Assembly: GCA_020638995.1 (NCBI GenBank)
Contig: JACKHM010000002.1
Coordinates: forward strand, 1,116,001 to 1,180,000
Direction of reading: 5' to 3'
DNA from: Planctomycetaceae bacterium
Lineage (GTDB): Bacteria; Planctomycetota; Planctomycetia; Pirellulales; Pirellulaceae
Length of the DNA stretch: 64,000 nucleotides
Shown in pieces: positions 42,683 through 51,306 of this stretch (positions are counted from its first letter, which is position 1; every line of letters begins with the position of its first letter). Below the pieces are notes generated by a model that had not been told where the DNA came from, made no database searches, and saw nothing but the letters and a program-made list of their open reading frames with translations. A program made the translations under genes and the position numbers.

Positions 42683-43627
42683 TTAACTTACTTCCAAGTT
42701 CACCCGCGAGGTAAACGATTTGCCAGGTTGGAGCACGCGTAGCCCAAAGTCGACGCCCGGCATGTCCAGACCGACTGTACCAGGCACACAGGTGTAAGGT
42801 TCGACACAAACCGCGCCGCGATGTGGCGGCGTGTAGACAACCAGTTCGCGAAACGACCCGTCAAAGCACATTGAGAGTTGTGTGTTGCTGGACGGATCAA
42901 TGATCTGGCTCGTGCACTCACCTCCGCTGAACACCAAGCCGCCAAAGACATCGTCGAACGTCATGTCACCAAACCGCAAGCCTCGTTGGTATGCAGCGGC
43001 GGCTTCCAACGCTCGACATTCTCCAGTTGGCAACATATCTACCAACTCCCAGTGTTCCGTTGCCGGGATCGTCACCAAACACGATTCGCCCGACGAACCT
43101 CCCAGTGGTAATCGAAAGTACGGATGCGTTCCGAACCCACAAGGCAGCGGCTTGTCGTCCGGATTCTCAAACAGGAATGTTGAGGCCAAGCGGTTCCCGC
43201 TTAACTCGTACGTCGCAGTAACTCGAAAATCAGCGGGCCATTGTTCGAGGATCGTCGGATCGTCTTCCGACGCTTGAAACTGACCCACCACGCGAGTACC
43301 GCTTTGCTCAATCACGCGCCAGGCGCGATTCAGGATGAACCCATGAATCGCGTTCCCACGTCCGTCACCAGATTCAAGTTGATAATCTCGCCCTTCCCAA
43401 TGAAAAACCGTGCCGCGCAATCGGCCAGGAAACGGAAACAACAGCGGGATGCCGCTCCCGGAAGCCCGTTCGTTGCCACTGGCAAAATCGGGCGCCGACC
43501 AGACCACATCGACTTCGCGCCCATTAATATTGGCAACAAACTCGTAACAATTGAATCCAAAACCGGCCAGAATGCTCGCTCGCGAGCCCGTCTTCGGATC
43601 TGTAAGCGTCACATTTTCAATCGTCAT
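42683..43627 (-). CDS. Aldose 1-epimerase (galactose mutarotase-like)
   Basis: The 314-residue protein belongs to the aldose epimerase beta-sandwich family, which interconverts the alpha and beta anomers of free sugars. Matching features are 'GIPLLFPFPGRL', His in 'NAIHGFILNRAW', His in 'CGFGTHPYFRLP' and the catalytic-type Glu in 'VCVEPYTCVPG'. These are at the positions expected for the mutarotase active site. It has no signal peptide and should be cytoplasmic. It starts within the last 11 bases of the upstream membrane protein gene, so the two are co-transcribed. The real substrate may differ, since the family also includes hexose-6-phosphate epimerases. Confidence 0.88.
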   Translation of the reverse strand: MTIENVTLTDPKTGSRASILAGFGFNCYEFVANINGREVDVVWSAPDFASGNERASGSGIPLLFPFPGRLRGTVFHWEGRDYQLESGDGRGNAIHGFILNRAWRVIEQSGTRVVGQFQASEDDPTILEQWPADFRVTATYELSGNRLASTFLFENPDDKPLPCGFGTHPYFRLPLGGSSGESCLVTIPATEHWELVDMLPTGECRALEAAAAYQRGLRFGDMTFDDVFGGLVFSGGECTSQIIDPSSNTQLSMCFDGSFRELVVYTPPHRGAVCVEPYTCVPGTVGLDMPGVDFGLRVLQPGKSFTSRVNLEVS

Positions 43628-44624
43628 CGAATGCTTTCAAATTTGTCACAGTTTCCGGGTGTATCGACCTTGCCAGTGCAAGCCTCGACGTTAATGTCAT
43701 CAGGATCACGACAATGTACATCAAGTGAATCGCCAGCTTCAGCGTGCGCGGCTTTGTGTCGCCAAACGCAACTGCCGAGAGTTGGTGCATCAGCCACAGT
43801 GCTCCGACGATTGACAAGCCGAACGCGCTGGCCACAACAAGGTCTCGTCCCATAAGTCGCTGTTGCATGAGCGGAGGCAAGACACTCACCACCCACACCC
43901 CGACGAGGACTTGAAGCACCGTCGGAACCAAAGCGATGCGTCCGCCCCAGGTCGCGATTTTCTCGCCCGCCTCTTGTTCTTCCTTTTGGCGAAGCAACCA
44001 CTTGCCGTATCCAATCAACGAGACGCCTGTAACGGCGAAAGATGCGAGCCAAAAGTGTACCGACCTGGCCAAGACGGAACTCTCGGTCATCAAACTTCGA
44101 AAGATCGCAGCGTCCACGGTTTGTGGCATATCGATATAACCAGCGGCGACTTCGGAAATTACGATGAACAGTGCGGGAAAGTGATACAGTAAATTTGTGC
44201 CGGTGAGCACGGCAAGACTCGCGCGTCCCAATTTGCTCGCCCAACTGCGTGGCGCACCGCGTGCGATCATCGCAGCGTAAACGACCATGATCGCAAGCGA
44301 AAACAAGAGTTCCCAGGCTCCCCACTTGATCTTGTAAATGAAGACATGCATCAGGTCGTGATAATCATCGTTCCAGAAAAACGCTGCTACCAGGAGTCCG
44401 AACAATCCACCGGCGACAAGAAGGACAAGCGACTTCCAGGCCAGAAACTTTGCAGCACGATGGGCAACATCATCGCCGCGACCACTGCGCCAATCTAGCC
44501 ACGCACACACCAAGGGCCCGGCGGACGCGACGTTCATGCACATCAAATGAAACGCCAGAACGATGGAACTCAGAATCTCAAGCAACACAAGGCTCCGCGG
44601 ACCGACGAGTCGCCCGATTGACAC
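43617..44624 (-). CDS. Polytopic membrane protein of unknown function with intramembrane His residues
   Basis: The 335-residue protein has eight or nine hydrophobic segments starting at 'SLVLLEILSSIVLAFHLMCMNVASAGPLV'. Several His residues fall in or at membrane segments (AFHLM, DDYHDLMHVF, LLYHFPALF, RSVHFWLASF, LWLMHQLSA, AIHLMYIVV). Such a pattern could bind heme b, in the style of cytochrome b or bd subunits, but I see no named family. The start is a GTG at 44624. Its 3' end overlaps the aldose epimerase gene by 11 bases. The 5' end overlaps a promoter element of the divergent tRNA gene. Confidence 0.7.
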   Translation of the reverse strand: MSIGRLVGPRSLVLLEILSSIVLAFHLMCMNVASAGPLVCAWLDWRSGRGDDVAHRAAKFLAWKSLVLLVAGGLFGLLVAAFFWNDDYHDLMHVFIYKIKWGAWELLFSLAIMVVYAAMIARGAPRSWASKLGRASLAVLTGTNLLYHFPALFIVISEVAAGYIDMPQTVDAAIFRSLMTESSVLARSVHFWLASFAVTGVSLIGYGKWLLRQKEEQEAGEKIATWGGRIALVPTVLQVLVGVWVVSVLPPLMQQRLMGRDLVVASAFGLSIVGALWLMHQLSAVAFGDTKPRTLKLAIHLMYIVVILMTLTSRLALARSIHPETVTNLKAFDDD

Positions 44625-44647
44625 ATTGCACGATAAAAAAGTACGAT
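44618..44647 (+). promoter_or_regulatory. Probable promoter of tRNA-Val
   Basis: TTGACA at 44618-44623 is followed after 18 bases by TACGAT at 44642-44647 (four of six). Transcription would start a few bases before the tRNA 5' end at 44663. The -35 box overlaps the start codon of the divergent membrane protein gene. Confidence 0.45.
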
Positions 44648-44662
44648 TGGGGCTCGATGTTC

Positions 44663-44736
44663 GGGCGATTAGCTCAGCTGGTTAGAGCATCTCGTTTACA
44701 CCGAGAGGGTCGGGGGTTCGAATCCCTCATCGCCCA
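44663..44736 (+). tRNA. tRNA-Val, anticodon TAC
   Basis: The 74 bases fold as a full cloverleaf. The acceptor stem is GGGCGAT (44663-44669) with ATCGCCC (44729-44735) and discriminator A. The D-stem is GCTC/GAGC, the anticodon stem TCTCG/CGAGA, the loop TTTACAC, giving anticodon TAC at 44697-44699, and the T-arm is GGGGG-TTCGAAT-CCCTC. The 3' CCA is not encoded. It reads GUA and, with modification, other valine codons. It stands alone, with no other tRNA within the window. Confidence 0.97.
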
Positions 44737-44923
44737 CTGAAGTAGTGTCCCGGACGTTGCGGTTCCTCGCAATCCCTAGTTTTCGACAGAGGCGGCAGAA
44801 CTCTTCGAGGGGTGTCGTGCGGTGTTCCTCTCGCTTTGACAGAGGGGCCTCTGCTATGTACCGACATGATCCTGAACGTGAAGGTGCAACTGCCTAGGTC
44901 CTTCCGGCGATCGTCCCACTGGC

Positions 44924-45190
44924 TCAGTAGCCTGTCGCCATTCCCAATAGAACGCTCTGCAAAATCCGCAGTCCGATGAACACGATGATCGGTGAAAGAT
45001 CGATCATGCCAAGCGGTGGGATGGTGCGGCGTACAGGTTCCAAGACAGGTTCGGTGAGTTGATACAACAGTTGAACGATCTGGTTCGATCGATCGACGTT
45101 TGGAATCCACGAGAGGATGATTCTGGCCAGGAGGATGAACGAATAGATCTGCGTGAGGGCAACAAGCAGGTGGACGACGTCATTTGGCAC
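44924..45190 (-). CDS. YggT-family membrane protein
   Basis: Read from the GTG at 45190 this gives 88 residues, the usual length. It has two membrane segments and the family text 'ALTQIYSFILLARIILSWIPNVDRSNQIVQLLYQLTEPVLEPVRRTIPP' in pieces, ending in a second hydrophobic segment (LSPIIVFIGLRILQSVLLG). A GTG at 45244 would extend it by 18 residues, and the frame stays open further to 45481 without family character. YggT proteins occur near cell-division and proline-biosynthesis genes in many bacteria and have a poorly known role in osmotic or division-related processes. No such genes are next to it here. Confidence 0.82.
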   Translation of the reverse strand: MPNDVVHLLVALTQIYSFILLARIILSWIPNVDRSNQIVQLLYQLTEPVLEPVRRTIPPLGMIDLSPIIVFIGLRILQSVLLGMATGY

Positions 45191-45447
45191 TGGCAGGCTC
45201 GATGATTCGGCAAAAGGCAGGAATGTTCTTGCGTTCGACAGCACAGTATAACATAACGCGAACGATAACCCTTGGGTTGACCAAGCCCCACCGCCGGTGA
45301 TCTGCCGATCGGAATCACGGGCCGTTCGTGGCTCGTTAATTCGATTTGCGTCGGACAACTCACCACAGCTATCATCATGGGGTCGGCCTGCCACAACCGC
45401 CTCGCCACCTCGACTTTTATTCCCGCTCCCCCACAGGTTCCCGCCCG

Positions 45448-46494
45448 ATGCCAGACGATCGACGAAGATTCTTGAAGTCATCTGCCGCCTTCGCTACGGC
45501 AGTATCCGCGTTGGGAACAACTTCAATGATGCAAGCCCAAACCGACACGTCTGCGTCGCTTGCCTCCGATTCTTTCAGAGCCAAACTGTTGGATTGCCTT
45601 GGCGGAGCGTGGCCGGAGCCCTGCGACCTGCAACCACGCCTACTTCGTGAAGAGCAAAAGGAAGGTTATCGGTTACAGTGGGTCGATTATGCGGTGGAAC
45701 CCGAAGATCGCGTGCCGGCAATCGTTCTCGTTCCCGACGGCGTGAGTACGACCTCGCCCGCAGCAGCCATCGCAATCTGGCATCAGCATGCCGGCCAGTG
45801 GCATCTCGGCAAGAGCGAGCCGGCCGGGCTCGATGGGAACCCCATGCATCACACGGGCGTGGCGTTGGCCAAGTTAGGCTATGTCGTGCTGTGCCCCGAT
45901 GCACTCTGCTTCGAGGAGCGACAAGATCCAGAAGGAAAGCTCAAAGGGGGCAACTACGAACGCTTCGAGTTCCTGCGTCAGGTCGTTGCTGGACGCTGCA
46001 TGGCGTGGAAGAACATTCTCGACATGCGACGGGCGATCGACTATTTGGTTTCGCGCGGCGACGTGGTCACCGAGCGACTCGGTTGCTATGGTCACTCGAT
46101 GGGCTCAACACACACTTGGCTGGTCGGGCCGTGGGAGCCGCGTCTGAAATGTTTGGTCGGTAATTGCTGCCTACCGACGTATAAGGCGATACATCGCACG
46201 AAGCTACTACATTGTTTTCCCAACTTCGTACCCGGCATCCATCAATACGGTGACACTCCGGATATCGCAGCTTTAATCGCTCCTCGAGCGTTACACCTGA
46301 ATCTCGGTGAAACGGATGGCGGCTCGCCCATCGAGGAAGCACGAGCAGGCTGCGAAAGAATCGCTGAGGCTTACGCCCGCGAGAACGCTGCGGACAAGTT
46401 CACCTACTTTATTGAACCCGATACCGGTCACGTGCTGTCAGAAGCGATGTGGCAACGCACACGTGAAGCCTTCGCAAAACATCTTCCAACTTGA
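45448..46494 (+). CDS. Tat-exported alpha/beta hydrolase (acetyl xylan esterase/dienelactone hydrolase-like)
   Basis: The start at 45448 gives 348 residues. The N-terminus MPDDRRRFLKSSAAFATAVSAL has the twin-arginine motif (RRRFLK) followed by a hydrophobic stretch, so folded export is expected. The alpha/beta-hydrolase nucleophile elbow is GCYGHSMGST. A likely acid lies in 'LNLGETDGG' and the catalytic His in 'IEPDTGHVLS'. The lid text 'GNPMHHTGVALAKLGYVVLCPDALCFEERQ' resembles AXE1-type deacetylases. It probably removes ester groups from polysaccharides or small esters in the periplasm. It opens the plus-strand run of exported catabolic genes up to 49894. Confidence 0.85.
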   Translation: MPDDRRRFLKSSAAFATAVSALGTTSMMQAQTDTSASLASDSFRAKLLDCLGGAWPEPCDLQPRLLREEQKEGYRLQWVDYAVEPEDRVPAIVLVPDGVSTTSPAAAIAIWHQHAGQWHLGKSEPAGLDGNPMHHTGVALAKLGYVVLCPDALCFEERQDPEGKLKGGNYERFEFLRQVVAGRCMAWKNILDMRRAIDYLVSRGDVVTERLGCYGHSMGSTHTWLVGPWEPRLKCLVGNCCLPTYKAIHRTKLLHCFPNFVPGIHQYGDTPDIAALIAPRALHLNLGETDGGSPIEEARAGCERIAEAYARENAADKFTYFIEPDTGHVLSEAMWQRTREAFAKHLPT

Positions 46495-46588
46495 TGAAGT
46501 ACATCGGCAGTTCAGGTAGGATAGACACCCTTCCTGAAGTTCGCGATGTACGAGGCGTCCGACCTACACACACCAAACAAAAGTGCTT

Positions 46589-47395
46589 ATGAGAAACGCC
46601 CGGCATCTCACATCGATCGTATTATTGTTGGCATTTGCAGCCACCTGTGGCGCGAACGAACCGCTCAAGCTCCGCGTGCTTTGCTATAACATTCACTATG
46701 GCCAGGGTATGGATGGGAAATATGACGTCAAGCGACTGGCGGATGTCATTAACCGGTCTAAACCTGATCTCGTCGCTTTGCAAGAAGTCGATGTCGGCGT
46801 CAAGCGTTCGGGCAGGGTACACGAAGCTCAACTTCTCAGTCAACTTACCGGCATGGCCGTGAGGTTTGGGCCGACGCAACACTATGAAGGTGGTCTGTTC
46901 GGTAACGCGGTGTTGACTCGCTTTCCGATCCTCGACGTTGTTATTCAGCCGCTCCCCTACACCGAGAGCACGCCGGAACTTACGACGTATCCGCGAGCTG
47001 CTATTGCCGTCACGGTTAAGGGGCCAGACGACAAACCGTTGCGATTCATCAGCACGCACTTCCAACACAACGTGCCGGAGGATCGTGTCGCCGAAGCACA
47101 CCGGATCAATGAGTTGTTCGCGAGCGAGGATGCGTCAATACCTACGATCCTTGCCGGTGATATGAACGCCTCGCCGGATGCGGAACCAATTCAGATCCTG
47201 CTGGAAAAATGGACAAACGCTACTGACGACCCGCCCGCCCCATCGGCACCTTCCGTCAACCCACGTGTTCGAATCGATTACATTTTCTACCGGGCCGCGT
47301 CCCATTTTCGTGTAACTTCCGCAACGGTCATCGACGAAGCAATGGCGTCGGACCATCGTCCGGTGCAAGCCGATTTCGAAATCAATCCCCAATAA
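46589..47395 (+). CDS. Secreted endonuclease/exonuclease/phosphatase (EEP) family protein
   Basis: The ATG at 46589 (a GTG at 46583 is also possible) gives 268 residues with a signal peptide (MRNARHLTSIVLLLAFAATCGA). The EEP fold signatures are intact: 'VLCYNIHYGQG' (Asn), 'DLVALQEVD' (metal-binding Glu), 'ISTHFQH' (His), 'ILAGDMNASPDA' (Asp/Asn), 'RIDYIFY' and 'ASDHRPVQADFEI' (Asp-His pair). The family includes DNase I, sphingomyelinase and inositol phosphatases. As an exported member it probably cleaves a phosphodiester or phosphomonoester in the environment. It stands between the esterase and the oxidoreductase genes, 24 bases from the latter. Confidence 0.88.
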   Translation: MRNARHLTSIVLLLAFAATCGANEPLKLRVLCYNIHYGQGMDGKYDVKRLADVINRSKPDLVALQEVDVGVKRSGRVHEAQLLSQLTGMAVRFGPTQHYEGGLFGNAVLTRFPILDVVIQPLPYTESTPELTTYPRAAIAVTVKGPDDKPLRFISTHFQHNVPEDRVAEAHRINELFASEDASIPTILAGDMNASPDAEPIQILLEKWTNATDDPPAPSAPSVNPRVRIDYIFYRAASHFRVTSATVIDEAMASDHRPVQADFEINPQ

Positions 47396-47418
47396 CTGTC
47401 GCAAACAGGGAGCCTTTC

Positions 47419-48843
47419 ATGGCAAGAGTAACTCGCCGCCGCTTCTTTGAAGAATCAATGATTGCAACTGCCGTGGCCGCCGCCGCGTCTCAACTCGCAA
47501 TTGCCGACAGCAGCACCGAGAAAGCCGCTAACAGTACGATTCGTCACGCCGTCCTCGGTTGTCGCATTCGTGGCCGAGTTCATGCGAAGGAATTCGCCAA
47601 GCAGGCGGGCGTTGAAATCGCTTATGTCTGTGATCCCGACGAAACATTGGCGAACGAGTTGGCCGCTGCGGTTGAGCAGCAGCAAGGCAAGAGGCCGCAA
47701 GCCGTGCAAGATCTCCGAACGATCTTCGACGACAAGTCTGTCGATACCGTTTCCGTTGCCGCGCCCAATCACTGGCACGCGCTGGCCGCGATCTGGGCGA
47801 TGCAAGCCGGCAAGGATGTCTATGTCGAGAAGCCAGTCAGTCACAACGTCGTCGAAGGTCGTCGCATGATCGAAGTCACTGCGGCGACCGGGCGAATCTG
47901 TCAGGTCGGAACGCAGCGTCGCTCGATCGGCGCGTTGAAGGCTGCCGCCGACTTTATCAAACAGGGTAAACTCGGAGATGTGACCTTCGCGAGGAGCATC
48001 ATCTATGGCAGGCGTGGATCAATCGGCTCGAAGGGAATCTATGATGTGCCAAAGAACGTCGACTACAACCTGTGGCTGGGGCCCGCTCCGATGACCAAGC
48101 TCACACGTCCCAATTTGCATTACGATTGGCACTGGGATTGGGCTACCGGTGGCGGCGAGCTGTGCAATAACAACATACACATCATCGATGTCTGCAGAAT
48201 GCTCATGGGGCTAGAAGGTCTCGGCCAATCAGTGCTTAGTATCGGAGGGCGGATGGGATACGAAGACGCGGGAGAAACTCCGAACACACAGATCGTAGTT
48301 CACGATTTTGGCACTGCAACAGTCGTCCAGGAAGTTCGAGGATTGAGGAGCGATCCTTTTTCGAAGCAATTCGGTGCTGGCTGGATCGTTCACGGAACGG
48401 AAGGATTCATCGCCGAAGAGTCGTTGTTTGATCGCGACGGTAAGCTCGTCGAGACCTTCAAAGGGCCGAGCGAGGACCACTTCGCGAACTTCATCAAAGC
48501 CGTGCGCAGCGGCAAGCGAACTGACCTCAACGCCGACATCATTGAAGGACACCAATCCACGGCTTTATGCCACGTCGGAAACATTTCGCACCGCGTCGGC
48601 CAGCCATTGCCCGTGGCACAGATCGCCGCAGCGATTGAGCAGACGGATTTGCACGAAGATGTTGCGAGAACCTTTGCGCGAACGGTGACACATCTCGAAG
48701 ACAACGGCGTCGACTTGAAACAAACTCCACTAGCACTCGGCCAGCGGTTAACGATCAACGGTGAGTCGTTCGTTGGCCACGAAGCGGCAAACGCGCTGCT
48801 GGCTCGCACCTATCGCAAGCCGTTTGAGTTACCGAGTGCTTAG
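47419..48843 (+). CDS. Tat-exported Gfo/Idh/MocA-family oxidoreductase
   Basis: The 474-residue protein has a ribosome-binding AGGGAG and a Tat-type N-terminus (TRRRFFEESMIATAVAAAASQL). The nucleotide-binding part runs 'HAVLGCRIRGRVHAKEF', where the usual G-x-G-x-x-G reads G-C-R-I-R-G. 'DTVSVAAPNHWHA' and 'GKDVYVEKPVSHNVVEGRRMI' (EKP motif) follow, then the catalytic-domain text 'WHWDWATGGGELCNNNIHIIDVCRML'. Exported members are abundant in planctomycetes and often act on sugars or cyclitols with NAD(P) carried along. The altered glycine motif deserves attention but is found in related proteins. The next gene overlaps only in an unused upstream frame. Confidence 0.9.
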   Translation: MARVTRRRFFEESMIATAVAAAASQLAIADSSTEKAANSTIRHAVLGCRIRGRVHAKEFAKQAGVEIAYVCDPDETLANELAAAVEQQQGKRPQAVQDLRTIFDDKSVDTVSVAAPNHWHALAAIWAMQAGKDVYVEKPVSHNVVEGRRMIEVTAATGRICQVGTQRRSIGALKAAADFIKQGKLGDVTFARSIIYGRRGSIGSKGIYDVPKNVDYNLWLGPAPMTKLTRPNLHYDWHWDWATGGGELCNNNIHIIDVCRMLMGLEGLGQSVLSIGGRMGYEDAGETPNTQIVVHDFGTATVVQEVRGLRSDPFSKQFGAGWIVHGTEGFIAEESLFDRDGKLVETFKGPSEDHFANFIKAVRSGKRTDLNADIIEGHQSTALCHVGNISHRVGQPLPVAQIAAAIEQTDLHEDVARTFARTVTHLEDNGVDLKQTPLALGQRLTINGESFVGHEAANALLARTYRKPFELPSA

Positions 48844-48874
48844 CGTTTGTCGGCTATTCGTCCAGGGTGTATCG

Positions 48875-49894
48875 ATGCTCCGATTCAAGATCGTTCCTAC
48901 CGCGGTTTATTTCGTCGTAGTTTCTGCAGTCGGGCTGTCCTTCGCTCAACCTTCAACACTTCCCGCCCTCACAACACTGTCTGATTCATCGATCAAGTAC
49001 GAAGTGCCGGCCGGCGGCTACCACATGCTTGAGCGAGGCGATGTGCGGGCAGTGGTCGTTGACAATCGGGCGGTCGACGACGCCGTGTTGCCGGGGCACC
49101 GGGCGAAATACAGCGGTGTAGCGTCACTAACCCACAAGCAACAAGCCGACAACTTGTTCGTGCCTTCCTATGCAGGCCTGAACTACGAACACATTCACGA
49201 TGGGACAAACCAGGATCGTGACATCTTGTTCGAACCGCGGAATGCTCAGATGGAGTTGCGCGTTGTCGACCAACATACTGTCGAACTCTATCAGCCGCCG
49301 ACGCCACATTGGCAGCTTGAGAGCGTGCTTCGGTACGCCATGTTGGTGGACGGAGCAATTGAGATGACACTGGAATGCATCCCTCGCGCCAAGACGTTTG
49401 CTAATGGGTATATCGGGTTGTTCTGGGCCAGTTATATCCATCAACCAACGGCACTTAGCATCCATTTTCGTGGCCACGTCGACCGAAAAGAAACATCAAC
49501 ACAATGGATACTCGGCACAACCCCGAAGCACGGAGTTTACTCAACGCATGTCGGCGACAATGACACGCGATCTTTCCAGCATGACGAGGAATTTGCCTTA
49601 ACGCTGGTCTTCAATCGATCACGGTATCGCTATGACGAACCCTGGTACTTCGGCGTCAGTCGTGGCATGGCTTTCGTGCAGATGTTTAGGCCGCAGGACG
49701 CAATTTGGTTGTCACAGTCTCCGTCGGGCGGTGGCGAAGGAAATCCCGCCTGGGACTTCCAGTACTTCATTCCGAACTACAAGGTCGGACAGCGATATCA
49801 GATGATCATGCGAGCGATGTACCTTCCGTACGAATCTCACGAGCAGATTCAACGTGTCTCACAACCACACCGGAAGGCGCTAGGCCGGGAGTAA
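48875..49894 (+). CDS. Secreted protein of unknown function
   Basis: From the ATG at 48875 it has 339 residues with a signal peptide (MLRFKIVPTAVYFVVVSAVGLSFA); a frame open from 48761 overlaps the oxidoreductase gene and lacks a signal. The mature part is predicted to be beta-rich, with strings such as 'GGYHMLERGDVRAVVVDN', 'GAIEMTLECIPRAKTFANGYIGLFWASYIHQP' and 'EPWYFGVSRGMAFVQMFRPQDAIWLSQSPSGGG'. A galactose-mutarotase-like or jelly-roll fold is possible. I cannot name a family. It follows the oxidoreductase by 31 bases and likely belongs to the same catabolic unit. Confidence 0.65.
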   Translation: MLRFKIVPTAVYFVVVSAVGLSFAQPSTLPALTTLSDSSIKYEVPAGGYHMLERGDVRAVVVDNRAVDDAVLPGHRAKYSGVASLTHKQQADNLFVPSYAGLNYEHIHDGTNQDRDILFEPRNAQMELRVVDQHTVELYQPPTPHWQLESVLRYAMLVDGAIEMTLECIPRAKTFANGYIGLFWASYIHQPTALSIHFRGHVDRKETSTQWILGTTPKHGVYSTHVGDNDTRSFQHDEEFALTLVFNRSRYRYDEPWYFGVSRGMAFVQMFRPQDAIWLSQSPSGGGEGNPAWDFQYFIPNYKVGQRYQMIMRAMYLPYESHEQIQRVSQPHRKALGRE

Positions 49895-49921
49895 AGCAAT
49901 CGCGCAAGTCGTCGCGGCGAC

Positions 49922-51226
49922 TTATGGCTCAGAAAGTTCATTCTTGTAAACAACGCCTTCCTTCATCACGAAGGCAACGTCTCTCGTCAGCTTGATGTCT
50001 TCGAGCGGATCACCTTTTACCGCAACGACGTCCGCGATCTTCTTCACCTCAAGCGTCCCAAGCCGATCCTCGACTCTCAACAGACGTGCGGCTTCGAGTG
50101 TCGCGGCCTGAATCGCTTTCATCGGAGGCATCCCCCCGGCGACCATCAACTCGAACTCGCGAGCATTCTCGCCATGCTTCGAGACGCCGGAATCGGTGCC
50201 AAACGCGATTTTGACGCCCGATGCATAGGCTCGGGCAAAGGTACGGCGGGCCACTGGGCCGATCTCAGCCGCCTTGGGTCGAACGATTTCCGGAAAGTAT
50301 CCTTCCTCTTCGGCCTTCTCAGCGACCCACACTCCCGCCGAGATCGTGGGTACAAGATAAGTGCCCCGCTCTTTCATCAACTCCATGACTTCGTCGGTCA
50401 TAAAAGTCCCATGTTCGATCGAATCGACGCCTGCCAAGACGGATCGCTTCATGCCTTCCGTACCGTGAGCGTGAACGGCGACCGTCATTCCATAGTCTTT
50501 GGCCGTAGCCACAATCGCCCGCAACTCGTCATCCGAGAATTGCGGGTTCTGACCGCTGGCGGCCAAGCTAAGAATGCCTCCGGTCGCCGTCAGCTTGATC
50601 AGATCGGCGCCGTCTTTGTATCGTTGCCGCACCGCTTTGCGGGCATCATCCACACCATTGACGACACCTTCGACGGGGCCTGCATCGCGGCGAAAGTCAC
50701 CTTTGAGGCCGTTTGTGGGGTCGGCGTGACCGCCCGTCGTCGCCAACGACTTGCCCGACGTGAAGATTCTTGGACCGACAACCCATCCTTCGTCGATGGC
50801 TTTGCGCAGCGACACGGAATTAACTCCGTTGTCTCCCAGGTCGCGAACCGAAGTGAAACCAGCCATCAGTGTCCGCTTGGCGTAAGCCGTTGATCGCAAC
50901 GCGTAGTCCGCTTCGTTCATAAAGAACTTATCCGAGTAGACCTTTGCATGATGCTCGGACATCAAGTGCGTATGCATATCCATCCAGCCCGGCATCACGG
51001 TACACTCGCGGAGGTCAATCACGGTGTCTGCGGACTGTGGCTCGGCATAGCCCTCTTGCACCGCAGCAATGCGTCCTTGGTCAATGACAATCGACATGGC
51101 TTCGCGCACGGCATCCGATCGGCCATCAATCAGACGGCCAGCATGAATAATCGTATGGGGCTGCGCGGTACGGCAGAGGCTGAACAACAACACAAAGGCA
51201 AAGAACAATTTGCGGAACAACATCAT
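49922..51226 (-). CDS. Secreted amidohydrolase (imidazolonepropionase-like)
   Basis: The ATG at 51226, with GAGGAG five bases before it, gives 434 residues; the frame begins at a GTG at 51232. The signal peptide is MMLFRKLFFAFVLLFSLCRTAQP. Amidohydrolase-1 metal-binding motifs are present in order: 'MDMHTHLMSEH' (HxH), 'ADLIKLTATGG' (possible carboxylated Lys), 'TVAVHAHG' (His), 'SIEHGTF' (His) and 'IAFGTDSG' (Asp). The C-terminal 'LGTLEVKKIADVVAVKGDPLEDI' closes the composite beta domain. Secreted members include prolidase-like and peptidase-type hydrolases. The exact amide or ester substrate is unknown. It is convergent with the preceding plus-strand unit. Confidence 0.88.
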   Translation of the reverse strand: MMLFRKLFFAFVLLFSLCRTAQPHTIIHAGRLIDGRSDAVREAMSIVIDQGRIAAVQEGYAEPQSADTVIDLRECTVMPGWMDMHTHLMSEHHAKVYSDKFFMNEADYALRSTAYAKRTLMAGFTSVRDLGDNGVNSVSLRKAIDEGWVVGPRIFTSGKSLATTGGHADPTNGLKGDFRRDAGPVEGVVNGVDDARKAVRQRYKDGADLIKLTATGGILSLAASGQNPQFSDDELRAIVATAKDYGMTVAVHAHGTEGMKRSVLAGVDSIEHGTFMTDEVMELMKERGTYLVPTISAGVWVAEKAEEEGYFPEIVRPKAAEIGPVARRTFARAYASGVKIAFGTDSGVSKHGENAREFELMVAGGMPPMKAIQAATLEAARLLRVEDRLGTLEVKKIADVVAVKGDPLEDIKLTRDVAFVMKEGVVYKNELSEP

Positions 51227-51306
51227 GGGCACTCCTCAGTGTGGAAACAGCCAACTCTCTACACGAACTCGTTTAGAACCTCGCTAGTCTCGAAACGGCC
51301 TCAACT

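Noticed and set aside
44881..44945. Second copy of the GTGCCACTGGCT-type repeat near the YggT gene (CCCACTGGCTCAGTAGCC)
   Set aside because: Only part of one arm matches, there is no opposing arm, and it covers the stop codon region of a real gene.
47419..48843. Gfo/Idh/MocA protein as a pseudogene because its glycine motif reads GCRIRG
   Set aside because: The frame is full length with intact EKP and catalytic-domain motifs, so the change is more likely a family variant.
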